Shown: positions 43,540 through 54,029 of the stretch, in pieces
How the letters are laid out: the number at the start of each line of letters is the position of its first letter
Numbering within the stretch: the first letter of the stretch is position 1
Source of the DNA: Nilaparvata lugens
Lineage: Eukaryota > Arthropoda > Insecta > Hemiptera > Delphacidae
Direction: 5' to 3'
Length of the DNA stretch: 64,000 nucleotides
Assembly: GCF_014356525.2 (NCBI RefSeq)
Contig: NC_052507.1
Span: 46,113,992-46,177,991 of the forward strand
The notes under the pieces: generated by a model
Told to the model about the DNA's origin: nothing
Database searches by the model: none
Seen by the model: the letters and a program-made list of their open reading frames with translations, nothing else
Program-made: the position numbers and the translations under genes

Positions 43540-44037
43540 GGTCAGGTGTGGTTGAGCTAGATGACCTTGAGGTTAGGTTTGGTTGACTTAGATGACCTTG
43601 AGGTTAGGTTTGGTTGACTTAGATGACCTTGAGGTTAGGTTTGGTTGACCTAGATGACCTTGAGGTTAGGTTTGGTTGACCTAGATGACCTTGAGGTTGG
43701 GGATGGTTGACCTGGATGACCTTGAGGTTGGGGTGGTTGACCTGGATGACCTTGAGGTTACGGTGGTTGACCTGGATGACCTTGAGGTTAAGGTGGTTGA
43801 CCTGGATGACCTTGAGGTTAAGGTGGTTGACCTGGATGACCTTGAGGTTAGGGTGGTTGGCCTGGATGACCTTGAGGTTAGGGTGGTTGACCTAGATGAC
43901 CTTGAGGTTAAGGTGGTTGACCTGGATGACCTTGAGGTTAGGTTGGTTGATGAGGTTAGGGGTGGTTGACCTGGATGACCTTGAGGTTAGGGGTGGTTGA
44001 CCTGGATGACCTTGAGGCGCCTGGATGACCTTGAGAT
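43540..44037. repeat. subterminal 30-bp minisatellite, Polinton 2 right
   Basis: About 16 units on the opposite strand to 32,315-32,790. The inner copies are diverged and the outer ones nearly identical. Confidence 0.95.
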
Positions 44038-44079
44038 AAAGGCAGGTTCTGGGACACTTGTGTCCCAGGACCTGCCTTT
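44038..44079. other. terminal hairpin, Polinton 2 right end
   Basis: AAAGGCAGGTTCTGGGACAC pairs with GTGTCCCAGGACCTGCCTTT around a TT loop: 20 pairs with one T-G wobble. Confidence 0.9.
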
Positions 44080-44206
44080 TATATCTACTAACAATAATAT
44101 TCAACATTCCACAATAACATCTATATTCACAACAAGAATAAAAATACTTCGAAATACATCAGTCAAAAAGCAATGTTACGAAAAGCAATACTATGAAAAT
44201 GAAAAT

Positions 44207-45297
44207 GCAGTCGAACCTATGTATAACGAAGTCGATTATCCCGAGAAAAAATTCGCTGCTGAGAGGTATTCGTTATTGAGAGGTTCTGTCAAGAAAACTG
44301 CCATGATCCTAATTATGGATCTTATAATATCGTATCACGGCGGTAAATAAATGAATATGGTACATAAAACATATCATCGCAAACGTAGGTAGGGTACCTA
44401 TTAGGCCAATATTAATATAAAAAATTTAAAATTTATGCTGTTGAAAAAACATGTTTCTTTAATATTTGTAGAATCTAATAAGTAAACTCACCAATTTATT
44501 TCCAGAAAGCTTGATTTGTACTATTAGTAGAGCTTAATCAAAGTACATACTGTGTAGCAATATTTTTCAACTTCTTACACTACTATTAGATGGAATGCAA
44601 AATATGGTTATTTTGTCAATAACTACACTATAAATACTATAATAACTCAAATTTCCTTTTTTTTCGTTTTATATTTGAAAAAGTGAGTAATATCGGTTGG
44701 ATTTTGCATTTGAATAAAACATCATGTTCGATAAACGACTCACATCTATTCAAACAGTCGGACATGTCTGGTACACTATTTTTCAGTTTTAATCCTTGCC
44801 TGATAATTTTGAAAGCCTCTAGAACTTCTTGATCTGACGGATTTTTCTCCTCAGGTTCGTCACAGTCATCATCATCATCATCATAGTCAGCTCAAAGAAT
44901 TGTGAATGTGTGACAAAAGCAAGAATGGGAAAGTCCAGTCGTTCACCTGCCTGGTCTACAATAATGACAAGCTCTTGGAATTCAATTTCCGACATGTGTT
45001 TCACCCTCTATTGACTGTCTACCACCCTATCTTCTTCCTACCTGAATTGCCATTATTTTAATCTATTGACCTTTCTGCTGAAACTAAAGAATTCCTTGAA
45101 AATGACCGTCTGCTTCCTATACACACTACACTTTGTATGTTGAAGTCAAGAGAAAACTTTGTTGTTGAGAGGTCCGAAATTCGTTAAATAGAGGTAAATA
45201 AGCAGCAAAATCTCTAAAATGTCAAGGTACCAGGTAAAAATTCGTTGTGTAGAGGATTTCGTTAGGTGGAGGTTTGTTATAGAGAGGTTCGACTGTA
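44207..45297 (-). mobile_element. Tigger/pogo-like DNA transposon, internally deleted
   Basis: The ends CAGTCGAACCT (44,207) and AGGTTCGACTG (to 45,297) are inverted, and each continues inward with a TATAACGAA/TTGTTATAGAG-type sequence. The right flank is TA; the left has TG, a likely decayed TA target site. On the - strand around 44,690-44,885 a frame reads DDDDCDEPEEKNPSDQEVL followed by an EAFKIIRQGL helix, like the acidic C-terminal region of CENP-B/jerky/Tigger transposases. The DDE catalytic core and DNA-binding domain are absent. A later frame fragment (45,004-44,819) is in another phase. Confidence 0.65.
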
Positions 45298-45299
45298 TA

Positions 45300-46017
45300 T
45301 TATTAGTTTGTTCAACATCCTACAGTTTATAATAGACAGGCCCTTATTGACAATTACTTGCGAATAGCTCCTCGAATAACAATGTTTTGAAATACTATTG
45401 TTCACGTAGGCTTCAGCAACACCTTTCTGCAAGAAAGGCGTTGGCAGATGTGCGTGTGTCAAACTGGTTGGAATCTACAATCTACAAATTGACACCCTGG
45501 CTCACTAGAGCAACTGTTCAAAGGTAGTTTACGAAGAATAGCTGTCACGAAAGGCAATTCATTCATTTTAAACAAAGACAGCTCATTATTTGTCCGTTGC
45601 AGTTGAGAGCGGATTGGAATGTCAACATACAATACAATAAACAATATAAAACTTAAATTTCATATTAGGTGGATAAAACAATTCTTTTAGACTCAGTATG
45701 AGAAGCAGAAGGTGATATAATTGAAAAAATAAAATATCCCTAATTCTAGGTGCTAAAAATATTATTGTCTAGGCCTACTAGGGGTGGATGCGTTTGTAAT
45801 TGTGTTATCATGGTTCACTGCAGTTATCCTACAAACTTGTCCTGCACACTCGCACAAGCGCCAATTACAGAGCGGAGGTGCTCAATTAATTAAATTATTA
45901 ATTAATTAATTCACACCTAATTCACTAAATTAATTATAATCAATTAATTAAATTGAGGTGACATGGTCAATCACTTTATTATACAATTTTCGTTTGGAAA
46001 ACTATTTATAATCCTTG
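45300..46017. other. non-coding flank
   Basis: No gene supported. An AT-only near-palindrome (CTCAATTAATTAAAT against ATTTAATTGAG-like sequence) lies at 45,889-45,958. Confidence 0.45.
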
Positions 46018-46022
46018 AAGAT

Positions 46023-46124
46023 TGTGATGATAAAACAGCTGTAATATTTATAATCTGTTATCTCTGTTACTAAGACACATATTTAATGTCGAATAAAGCT
46101 CGTGTTGAGTCCAATTCTATTACA
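46023..46124 (+). repeat. 5' LTR (102 bp)
   Basis: Contains a TATA-like TATTTATAA (46,045-46,053), then TTTAATGTCGAATAAA (46,082-46,097), which includes the AATAAA poly(A) signal. Identical to 49,642-49,743. Confidence 0.95.
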
Positions 46125-46125
46125 A

Positions 46126-46141
46126 TTTATTCGACATTAAA
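46126..46141 (+). promoter_or_regulatory. primer-binding site, self-complementary to the LTR
   Basis: TTTATTCGACATTAAA starts two bases after the 5' LTR. It is an exact 16-bp complement of LTR positions 46,082-46,097. There is no TGG start expected for a tRNA 3' CCA primer. Confidence 0.75.
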
Positions 46142-46151
46142 AATAAAATAA

Positions 46152-47642
46152 ATGGGTCCGAAAAGAAAAACGAGTAAACGTCAAGATTTAGTCAGTGAAG
46201 GAGAAAACGATTCGCAAAACCAAATGCTTGGAAAAATACTGAAACCAACAGTTTTATCGATTGACCAAGATTCAGATGAAGCACCGAAAACGTGGAGACA
46301 TTGGAAGGTAACATTTTTAAACTTCTTAAAAAACAGTTCAATCCCGAAAAAGGATGAATTGAATGTTTTGATCAATTATGTGTCACCGAATATTTTTGAA
46401 AGTATTTGCAATTGTATATCATTTGAAGAAGCTATAACAACTCTTGAAGAAAGCTTTATAAAACCTCAAAATGTAGTACATGCACGTTACTGCTTATCTA
46501 AAGCAAAACAAACCCATGGAGAATCAATTGATCAATTCTATAATAAACTAAAACGGCTAAGTTTACCATGTAACTTTCAAGCAGTCACGGCTGACGATAA
46601 CAAAAGTGAATATATCCGAGACGCGTTCATCTCCGGATTAGAATCATCGAAAATCAGACAACATCTTTTCGAAATGAAATCGCTAACTTTGCAAGACGCT
46701 ATCTCACAAGCACGAATGTTAGAGAATGCTGAAAACATTGCTAAAGAATACGAAACCAGTTCAGAATATGTTAACACAGTCCTAGCAAACGAGAATAAAA
46801 ATACCGAGAAAACGACTTTAGTCCGTAATTCTTACCATAAGAAGATTCAATGCAGATTTTGTGGCTATAATAATCATACTGATAATAGCCAATGCCCAGC
46901 AAAAGGACAACCATGCCTAACTTGTAATCGAATAGGCCATTTTTCAAAAGTATGCAGAGCACGAAACGATAAAAAAAACCAAATGGTATCTGCCACAGTA
47001 ATTTCAGCAGCAAATACCAGCACTGACCTCTCAAAATGTCTTGTTCCTATACGTGTTAATGGAATAGATACATTGGCACTATTAGACACTGGGAGCACAG
47101 CAAGTTTTATAGATAAGAAACTAGTAGTACAATCGAAGATGAAAACTATGCCATATTCCAATTTGATTACATTTGCTTCAAGTGCCTGCAACACTAAAAC
47201 AACTGAGTGCGCTTTGAGTGAAATATATTTCCAGAACGAAGAATATAATGATTTTCCTTTGATCGTATTGAACAAATGTTGCGCTAGTGTAATTTTGGGA
47301 CACGATTTTCTAAAGAACTTTTCATCCATCACTTTTGATTTCGGTGGATCTAAAGCAGCACTACAACTGAATGAAGACAATGACGCAAGAAGGCCTACTT
47401 ATGAAATTAAAAAGTGTGCTCTAGCCCAAGCTACAGTAGAACCTGTCTCATTGTTTCGTGATCTTCAACCGGACTGTCGGCCTATAATAACTAAATCGAG
47501 ACGACATTCAGAAGAGGATTACTTGTTTATGATGAATGAAGTCAAACGGCTTAAAGATGCTGATATTATAGAAAATAGTCATTCTTCTTGGAGAGCTCAA
47601 GCATTTGTTACTTCAAGAGAGAACCAAAAGAACGTATGGTGA
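46152..47642 (+). CDS. gag-pro: gag-protease polyprotein (plus start of RT)
   Basis: 496 codons from ATG 46,152, 27 bp after the LTR. Gag capsid-like helical region to about residue 200 (FLNFLKNSS, ISGLESSKIRQHLFEM, AISQARMLENAE). Two zinc knuckles follow (CRFCGYNNHTDNSQC and CLTCNRIGHFSKVC, residues about 235-268). The aspartic protease has LLDTGSTASFID (active-site Asp about residue 313) and VILGHDFLKNF late in the domain. The C-terminus already contains the first RT residues (RRHSEEDYLFMMNEVKRL...SSWRAQAFV) and stops at TGA 47,640-47,642, so the frame break with the next ORF lies inside RT. Confidence 0.9.
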   Translation: MGPKRKTSKRQDLVSEGENDSQNQMLGKILKPTVLSIDQDSDEAPKTWRHWKVTFLNFLKNSSIPKKDELNVLINYVSPNIFESICNCISFEEAITTLEESFIKPQNVVHARYCLSKAKQTHGESIDQFYNKLKRLSLPCNFQAVTADDNKSEYIRDAFISGLESSKIRQHLFEMKSLTLQDAISQARMLENAENIAKEYETSSEYVNTVLANENKNTEKTTLVRNSYHKKIQCRFCGYNNHTDNSQCPAKGQPCLTCNRIGHFSKVCRARNDKKNQMVSATVISAANTSTDLSKCLVPIRVNGIDTLALLDTGSTASFIDKKLVVQSKMKTMPYSNLITFASSACNTKTTECALSEIYFQNEEYNDFPLIVLNKCCASVILGHDFLKNFSSITFDFGGSKAALQLNEDNDARRPTYEIKKCALAQATVEPVSLFRDLQPDCRPIITKSRRHSEEDYLFMMNEVKRLKDADIIENSHSSWRAQAFVTSRENQKNVW

Positions 47643-49624
47643 TTGACTATTCACAGACCATCAACAAATTCACGAATTTGGATGCCTATCCACTACCACT
47701 AATGGAAGAATTAGTCAATAAGGTAGCGCAATATAAAATATTCTCATCTATTGACCTGAAATCTGCCTATCACCAGATACCAATCTTGCCTGAGGAAAGG
47801 CATTTCACCGCATTTGAAGTTGGACACAAACTGTATCAATTCAAAAGAATTCCGTTCGGAGTCACGAATGGAGTAGCTGCTTTCCAGAAAGTGATTGATC
47901 AAATCATAGAACAAGAAAATTTGACATCATGTTATGCCTATTTAGATGATATTATTGTATGCGGAAGGACCCAAGAAGAACATGATGAAAATTTAGAAAA
48001 TTTCTGGAGAGCAACAGAAAAATATGGCCTCACGATTAATGAAGAAAAGTGTAAAATATCTATGGAGAATTTAACCTTTCTGGGATTCGAAATTGGTCAG
48101 GGTATGATTAAGCCCGATCCAGATCGATTGAAACCACTCCTTGACTTACCAGCTCCAAAAAATCAGAAAGAATTGAAGCGTGTCCTTGGAATGCTTGCAC
48201 ACTACTCCAAATGGATAAAAGAATTTTCAAAAAAGATCCATCCACTTGTGCATAATACTCACTTCCCGTTGAATGAAGAATGCAGAAATATATTTGAATC
48301 ATTAAAGAAAGAAATAGGATCTGCAGTTCTAGTGCACATTGATGAAAAAGTCCCGTTCACTTTGGAAACTGATGCCTCAGATTACGCTATTGGAGCAGTA
48401 TTAACACAGAATGAGAGACCAGTGGCGTTTTTCTCAAGAACTCTTTCCACATCTGAAACTAGGCACTCTGCAGTGGAAAAAGAAGCTTATGCCATTGTGG
48501 AATCAATCAGGAAATGGCGACATTACTTACTTGGACGAGAATTTACACTTATCACAGACCAGAAATCAGTTTCATTCATGTTTAGTAATAAACAAACCAG
48601 CAAGATTAAGAATGACAAAATCCAACGATGGCGCCTTGAATTGTCAGAATATAAGTTCAATATAATTTATAGAGTTGGAAAAGAGAATATACCAGCAGAT
48701 ACACTATCAAGAGTCTGTGCCACTGTTGGATGCCATACAGATATAAAGAAACTGGTAAAAATTCATGAGGACCTGTGTCATCCAGGAGTTACTCGACTCC
48801 ATCATTGGACCAAAACAAAGAACTTACCATATTCAATAGATGATGTAAAAGAAGTATGTTCCAAATGTATTACATGTTCTGAAATGAAACCACGCTATGC
48901 CAAAGGAACTGGCCGCCTTATCAAAGCAACTCGACCATTTGAACGTCTTAATATGGATTTCAAAGGCCCACTACAATCAAGTTCAAGGAACAAGTATATT
49001 TTAGTTCTTATAGACGAATATTCCAGATTCCCATTTGCCTTCCCCTGTCCTGACATGACTACTAATACAGTAATAAAACACCTTACATCACTATTCTCTC
49101 TTTTTGGTGTACTGTCTTACATACATTCCGATAGAGGAACATCGTTTATGTCATCAGCTTTGAAAAATTTCCTACTATCAAAAGGAATTGCCAGCAGCAG
49201 AACATCGCCCTATAATCCAGCCGGTAATGGGCAAGTCGAACGGTACAATGGAGTTATATGGAAAAGTGTGATGCTAGCCCTAAAATCGAGAGGTTTGAAC
49301 AACAGTCACTGGGAACAAGTTCTCCCCGATGCCCTTAACTCTATTCGTTCCCTATTATGCACAAGCACCAACTGCACACCACATGAGCGGATGTTTTTAC
49401 ATGCAAGAAACTTAAGTAATGGAAAACCATTACCAACCTGGCTATTGACACCTGGACCAGTATGGTTGAAGAAGATGACAAAAAACTCAAAACAAGAATC
49501 GCAAGTTGAAAAAGTTGAATTAATCGAGAGTAACCCTGAATATGCGTTTGTTCGCCACAACGACGGCAGAGAATCGACAGTCTCACTTCGCCAGCTCGCC
49601 CCATACCCCACGAGTGCCGATTGA
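47588..49624 (+). CDS. pol: reverse transcriptase-RNase H-integrase
   Basis: Open from 47,588, in the -1 frame relative to gag-pro; the RT sequence is recognisable from about 47,632 (ERMVIDYSQTINKF). RT motifs are SSIDLKSAYHQIP, FKRIPFGVTNGVAAFQ and YLDDIIVCG. RNase H has TLETDASDYAIGAVL and TDQKSVSFMF. Integrase has a His/Cys zinc site (HEDLCHPGVTRLHH...CSKCITC), the catalytic sites LNMDFKGPL and HSDRGTSF, and NPAGNGQVERYNG for the Glu. The C-terminal segment (YAFVRHNDGRESTVSLRQLAP) is SH3-like. No chromodomain. The stop at 49,622 is just before the polypurine tract. A single frame change separates it from gag-pro. Confidence 0.92.
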   Translation: MESSSICYFKREPKERMVIDYSQTINKFTNLDAYPLPLMEELVNKVAQYKIFSSIDLKSAYHQIPILPEERHFTAFEVGHKLYQFKRIPFGVTNGVAAFQKVIDQIIEQENLTSCYAYLDDIIVCGRTQEEHDENLENFWRATEKYGLTINEEKCKISMENLTFLGFEIGQGMIKPDPDRLKPLLDLPAPKNQKELKRVLGMLAHYSKWIKEFSKKIHPLVHNTHFPLNEECRNIFESLKKEIGSAVLVHIDEKVPFTLETDASDYAIGAVLTQNERPVAFFSRTLSTSETRHSAVEKEAYAIVESIRKWRHYLLGREFTLITDQKSVSFMFSNKQTSKIKNDKIQRWRLELSEYKFNIIYRVGKENIPADTLSRVCATVGCHTDIKKLVKIHEDLCHPGVTRLHHWTKTKNLPYSIDDVKEVCSKCITCSEMKPRYAKGTGRLIKATRPFERLNMDFKGPLQSSSRNKYILVLIDEYSRFPFAFPCPDMTTNTVIKHLTSLFSLFGVLSYIHSDRGTSFMSSALKNFLLSKGIASSRTSPYNPAGNGQVERYNGVIWKSVMLALKSRGLNNSHWEQVLPDALNSIRSLLCTSTNCTPHERMFLHARNLSNGKPLPTWLLTPGPVWLKKMTKNSKQESQVEKVELIESNPEYAFVRHNDGRESTVSLRQLAPYPTSAD

Positions 49625-49641
49625 TATTAAGGGGGGAAGAT

Positions 49642-49743
49642 TGTGATGATAAAACAGCTGTAATATTTATAATCTGTTATCTCTGTTACTAAGACACATA
49701 TTTAATGTCGAATAAAGCTCGTGTTGAGTCCAATTCTATTACA
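49642..49743 (+). repeat. 3' LTR (102 bp)
   Basis: Identical to the 5' LTR. AATAAA at about 49,711. Confidence 0.95.
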
Positions 49744-49748
49744 AAGAT

Positions 49749-51325
49749 AAAAGTAAATCTTTTAATTACCATTGTATCATAAAATCAGAAAAGTCTGGCT
49801 TAACATCTAGCATGTGGTGTCATTGTTACAACTTCTACCCCACTTTGCCAGTTCCGATCTACACCTAGCTATAGGACTATTCCAAGTTGCATTATAATAC
49901 ATTTCTATGATAATATTAATTAGTTACCCAGAAATCGTTATCAGTGATATGTTAGACGCTTCATAAATACTGCAATGTTTTAAAATTTGATTGACAAATT
50001 TTGTAACTGAATAGCTGTTATAATCTTTTTTCACTTTCTCATCCTCGCTTTCACTCCACCAGACTTATGGAAAACACTCTTCTGATCAACTGCTACTTAA
50101 AGGACCAAAGAACCTTCCTTGAGGAACTACAGCAAGTTTTCCAGAGTTGAGAACTGTTTCAAAATAATTTTTTCATAGTTCTTGGTTTTATTGCTTTGAA
50201 TGGAAGAACTCACACACTCTGAAACGGACATGGCGTGGAACGGTGTGATAAGGCAATCTCCATTAAGATCAACACTTTGTATCACCAAGCCGCGCCCTCC
50301 TCAGGTGTGCTTAGTCTTAGCTTAATCTGATGCACTAGATTCTTTATGAAAATTATCAAACAATCAGTATTTTTCATCTCAATATGAACTTCCTATGAGC
50401 TTAGTTATTAGTTGTACAGCAGTTTGTATTTTTAGATATAGTTGAGTGCAGCTTGCAGGGAAATTGAATGCCATATCTCATTGCTGCTGATTTTCCCGTG
50501 CATATTCTAAATCTACAGCATTTCGAGTTCTACAAACAAAGTTTGGACGTCATTCCCACCGCGGCATTATTATTAGAATCAAAATTTTGTGAATCAGTAG
50601 AAAGAAAAAATAGAAAAATCTGGTGTGGCGCACTCACACAACTTTCCTTGCCATTATGAGAAATAAAAAAAAGTGCAGTCAACAAAAGATTATAGAGGGA
50701 AAAGTTTGGAACACAATTTTCAACTGCACAGCTCTTTTACGGATAGTTAGAGGAATAACATATCAAAAGTCCTCACCCCTACCCCCTGTGCTAATGGGGT
50801 GGGGGTGGTTTTCTCATTTTTCGCAAAGCTTACAAAATTACCAACAAGTTTTGTCATACAAATAGACAGACAACGACTTTGTCCTTCAGTAAGTCAAAAG
50901 TTAGAACTCGCTAACGCTAGTTCAATAATTATTTTATTCAAAACCACTATAAATGAACAAAACATATTTACTAAGCTTAATTTATCATCTACCTTAGGTC
51001 TACCTAGGCTAGGTCTCTATCTAGGGCAACCAAACTGAACATTTACAAAACGCTGATCTGACCAATAATCACCTGTGGCTATTTTGATATTTCAAAAAAG
51101 ATGTATTTTCTTTTTTGGTGGAAGGGGCATTTTATAGTGTTGACGAGTTATTTGATAATGGAACCTTACAATAATATAAGAAATTACTCATACTATGATT
51201 GATGTGGTAGCCTACTGTATGGCATATATGTTTTTTGTTCTATGTTTTGATTTTATTTTTGACGATTTACTATTTGATACAGTTCACTTTTTGTACAACA
51301 ATGTGTAAATAAATAATTTGATTTG
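49749..51325. repeat. repeat-rich non-coding DNA (includes dispersed repeat copy B)
   Basis: 50,200-50,310 contains GAAACGGACATGGCGTGG...AAGCCGCGCCCTCC, a GC-rich block resembling a dispersed hemipteran repeat. 50,862-50,990 is the second copy of the 32,113-32,223 repeat. The end at 51,300-51,325 has an AATAAATAATTTGATTTGAT-type retroposon tail. No gene. Confidence 0.5.
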
Positions 51326-51327
51326 AT

Positions 51328-51546
51328 GAAGTGGAGGATGATCTCCGAGATATGGGGATAAGAGCATGGAGACAAAAGGCATGTGACCGTGATGTGTGGA
51401 GGGCTCTTGTGCGAGAGGCTAAAGCTCACATCGAGCTGGGGTATAAGGGTAGTTTTGTGTTCTACAATTTGAGACAAGGTAGAACGCTCTATCTCAAAGA
51501 TTTTCAGGACACCTTCAAGGATCGAAATTTCATTCATAACTTTTGA
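51328..51546 (+). pseudogene. LINE reverse-transcriptase C-terminal scrap
   Basis: VEDDLRDMGIRAWRQKACDRDVWRALVREA, found in two 15-residue halves around 51,331-51,420, matches the Trp-rich tail (DLR-MG-R-WR--A-DRD-WR) found after the RT domain in RTE/CR1-like LINE ORF2 proteins. After about residue 40 the frame runs into unrelated sequence. No RT or endonuclease motif remains. Confidence 0.6.
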
Positions 51547-51549
51547 TAC

Positions 51550-54020
51550 AATGTTTGGATCTTCCCATACGCTCTTTCTTTTCGGCTTGTCAAGGTAGTT
51601 GGAAATCATATATCATGAGTCAAGTTCCTAAGAGAAATGGGAAATTTTTTGTTGAGTGTACACTGTACTTCAACCCATATTCCATACACAAAATAATGAC
51701 AATTTATTTATTCAATGCTGCATATCTTATGAAATAATTCAGATATAAAATCAAAATCTAGTCAAGGATGTGAGGAATTTCCTCCTCTTCTCACTCCAAT
51801 CAACAATACTTTCGATTTCAATACCATTAGAAAGTTACAACCGATTGAAAAAGTGATGATTGAAGTTTTACCATTTTTTCGCAATTTCACTGTTAATCAA
51901 GAGTCTCTTAAACGAGGATTATACATCATAGAAACTCATGATTGGTTCTAAATTTTATCCTATAGGAGCTCAGTTACCATAAATATTTATCTTCAACTAC
52001 TGCTTTCCATCTTAGAACTACCGAGATCGTGAATATGAGGAGAATATCTTCAATCTCTTCATATTTTCAAGTGATTGAATCGTACCGTGCGTCCAAGTGA
52101 ACTATAAATAAAAATGATAAAATCAACAGCATTTTTTGCGTTTCAAGTTTATCAACATGGACGGAATTGATTAGCAGATTCAGCCACAAAGTTTCTTCTA
52201 AAAGGTCATGAGGATTATTTCAAAAACGATTTACGATTTTAGTTTTGCTCTTTATTGCTCTACTTATAATTTTGTATTATATCAAGCAAAGGAAACACAT
52301 TTATGACAAAAATACACATACATAATAACAGGGGTAGGTAAATCTTTTTAAAGAGTATCTATCAATTTCCTCCTTATAATATACTACAATGAAACTGGAT
52401 GTTATTTTACTGAATGCTAAGAAGATAGTGGCTCTTATAAGTTTATAATGAGAGAAATTCATTGAATTTTCAAATTACTCAATCTTCCCCAATCTCCCGC
52501 TAGACGGCTAGCCTAACAGCATTTAGTTCATATGCAAAATTAGAACTTTCCACTATGTGTACAGTCCATGAAAAAGGTTGACAACCATTGACTATTCAAT
52601 GAAAACAAAAAGCAACTGAAATAATATTATTAAGGTTCACAATCTTTGGCTATTCAATGAAAAAAAGTAACTGAAACAATATTATTGTTAATGAGCAGTT
52701 TTGTCATCATTTATTAAAATCATTTTAGAACAATAATAGAGAAATATAATGCTGCATTACACAGCACCTCAAGAACATGTCATGATTAAAATTATTCCAT
52801 GCTCTTTCTCAATTTTTAAGTTCAAAATCGCAATATTGTGGATTAAATTAGATTGATTTAAATTTTTTCAATTATTGAATTGAAGTACATAATGTAATAA
52901 AGTTTGGATTATATTACATTTTTATAATGGACAACAGTTTATCTGGCCACTCATTCACTTATTGTTTTCTAGTTCTTGTTGATTAGAAATAAAAATTAAT
53001 CCTCTTTGTCACTGGAGACGCAGCGTTCATGCAATCTGGAGAGTTGAGAGTAGCAAGTGATTAGAATAAGAAAAATGAATGTCTAGTCTATGTACTATTA
53101 GCAAAACAATGACACACATGCCTCAAGCCACAAATGCTGTCAGCAGTTGTTTTGTTGGGGGGAGAGAGTGGTGTGAACTGGTTTGTTGGAGAGGGAAGTG
53201 TAGGATGCCAATGACTCCCCACTACGTCCCCCTTCTACAGTAGTAATCCAGCTCAGACAGAAATCGTCATTTGCGCTTCACAAGCGTCACAAGCGCTCTC
53301 TACCGGTATAAGTGATACTACACATTAGGCGAAACAATAGTCGGTAAGAATGTTCCCTCTGATCCCTTCTCTGTGTATCCTATGAGAGCGGGGTGTTTGA
53401 ATTGTTACAGTTGGCTGGAGTTGGGCTAGATAGCAGCTTCTCTTTGTCTCAGAAACAGAGTAACAGCCAGCAACAGTCACAGTTATAACATCGTTATTTA
53501 AAAGTATTCTTTGAGTATGTATAGTGAGGTTCACGTTATAATGGTAGTGTACGATTTGCAATGGTGTTGCTATCCTTGTCTAAATGTGGAAGAGTTAGGG
53601 GTTAGTTTTTATTCAGGTTATATTTAATAATGTTTTATTAGGATAGGTTAGGTTTTTGCATTGATATATATAGTTAGATGACTAAGCTATACCTTCAAGC
53701 GTTTGGAAGCATGATGCTTCCTTCATTTCTCGTCGCCATTGAATATCGGGCAAGAAGTCAGGCGCCCAGACAGACTTATATGGGAAAACATCGACTTTCA
53801 TTGCATTATATCTTTCGCCATACTTGATGGATTTCAATATAATTTTTTTTCAACTTTTCATCATTTCCATTACCATATGATACAATGATTTGTTCATTGA
53901 ACTTTATTTTTAACTCGACCAAACATCTAATTTAGTGAACCTACCTCACTACAGATTTTGATCAATTCTATTAGCAAATGAATCTCATTTTTACAATATT
54001 TTCCTATTACCATGTATTTA
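51550..54020. other. non-coding, likely intronic or intergenic
   Basis: AT-rich. No supported gene. 53,100-53,560 is more GC-rich, with a possible older repeat (GCGAAACAATAGTC near 53,330). The reverse ORF 53,325-53,561 has no motif. Confidence 0.4.
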
Positions 54021-54029
54021 GGATATGGA

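Larger units (their letters stand above)
32261..44089. mobile_element. Polinton/Maverick element 2 (internally deleted derivative)
   Basis: Both ends are exact: AGTAGATATAAAAGG at 32,261 and its complement ending ATATCTACT at 44,089. They are flanked by the 6-bp duplication AACAAT at 32,255-32,260 and 44,090-44,095, the length typical of Polintons. Total 11,829 bp. It keeps polymerase B, the Cys-rich gene and the first third of integrase. It lacks ATPase, protease, PLA2 and both capsid genes. In their place are an inverted copy of the polymerase 5' end, a second polymerase fragment, minisatellites and unrecognised DNA. Confidence 0.95.
42339..44089 (-). repeat. right TIR of Polinton 2
   Basis: Complement of 32,261-34,179 including the polymerase 5' end, an AT dinucleotide run at 42,836-42,870, the intron, donor GTAAGA near 43,398, leader, T tract, about 16 minisatellite units and the terminal hairpin. 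The block with TATAAAAGGAGTTG is missing: the T tract at 43,518-43,537 joins the leader directly at AGGAGTGGG. Confidence 0.92.
46023..49743 (+). mobile_element. Ty3/gypsy-like LTR retrotransposon, recent
   Basis: Two identical 102-bp LTRs with TG...CA ends. The 5-bp target duplication AAGAT lies at 46,018-46,022 and 49,744-49,748. A polypurine tract (AAGGGGGGAAGA, 49,629-49,640) abuts the 3' LTR. Gag, aspartic protease, reverse transcriptase, RNase H and integrase are in gypsy order. At 3,721 bp it is a very compact element. LTR identity indicates a recent insertion. Confidence 0.95.

Noticed and set aside
46125..46145. tRNA-primed PBS
   Set aside because: The sequence after the LTR does not begin with TGG, while it is a perfect complement of the LTR itself.
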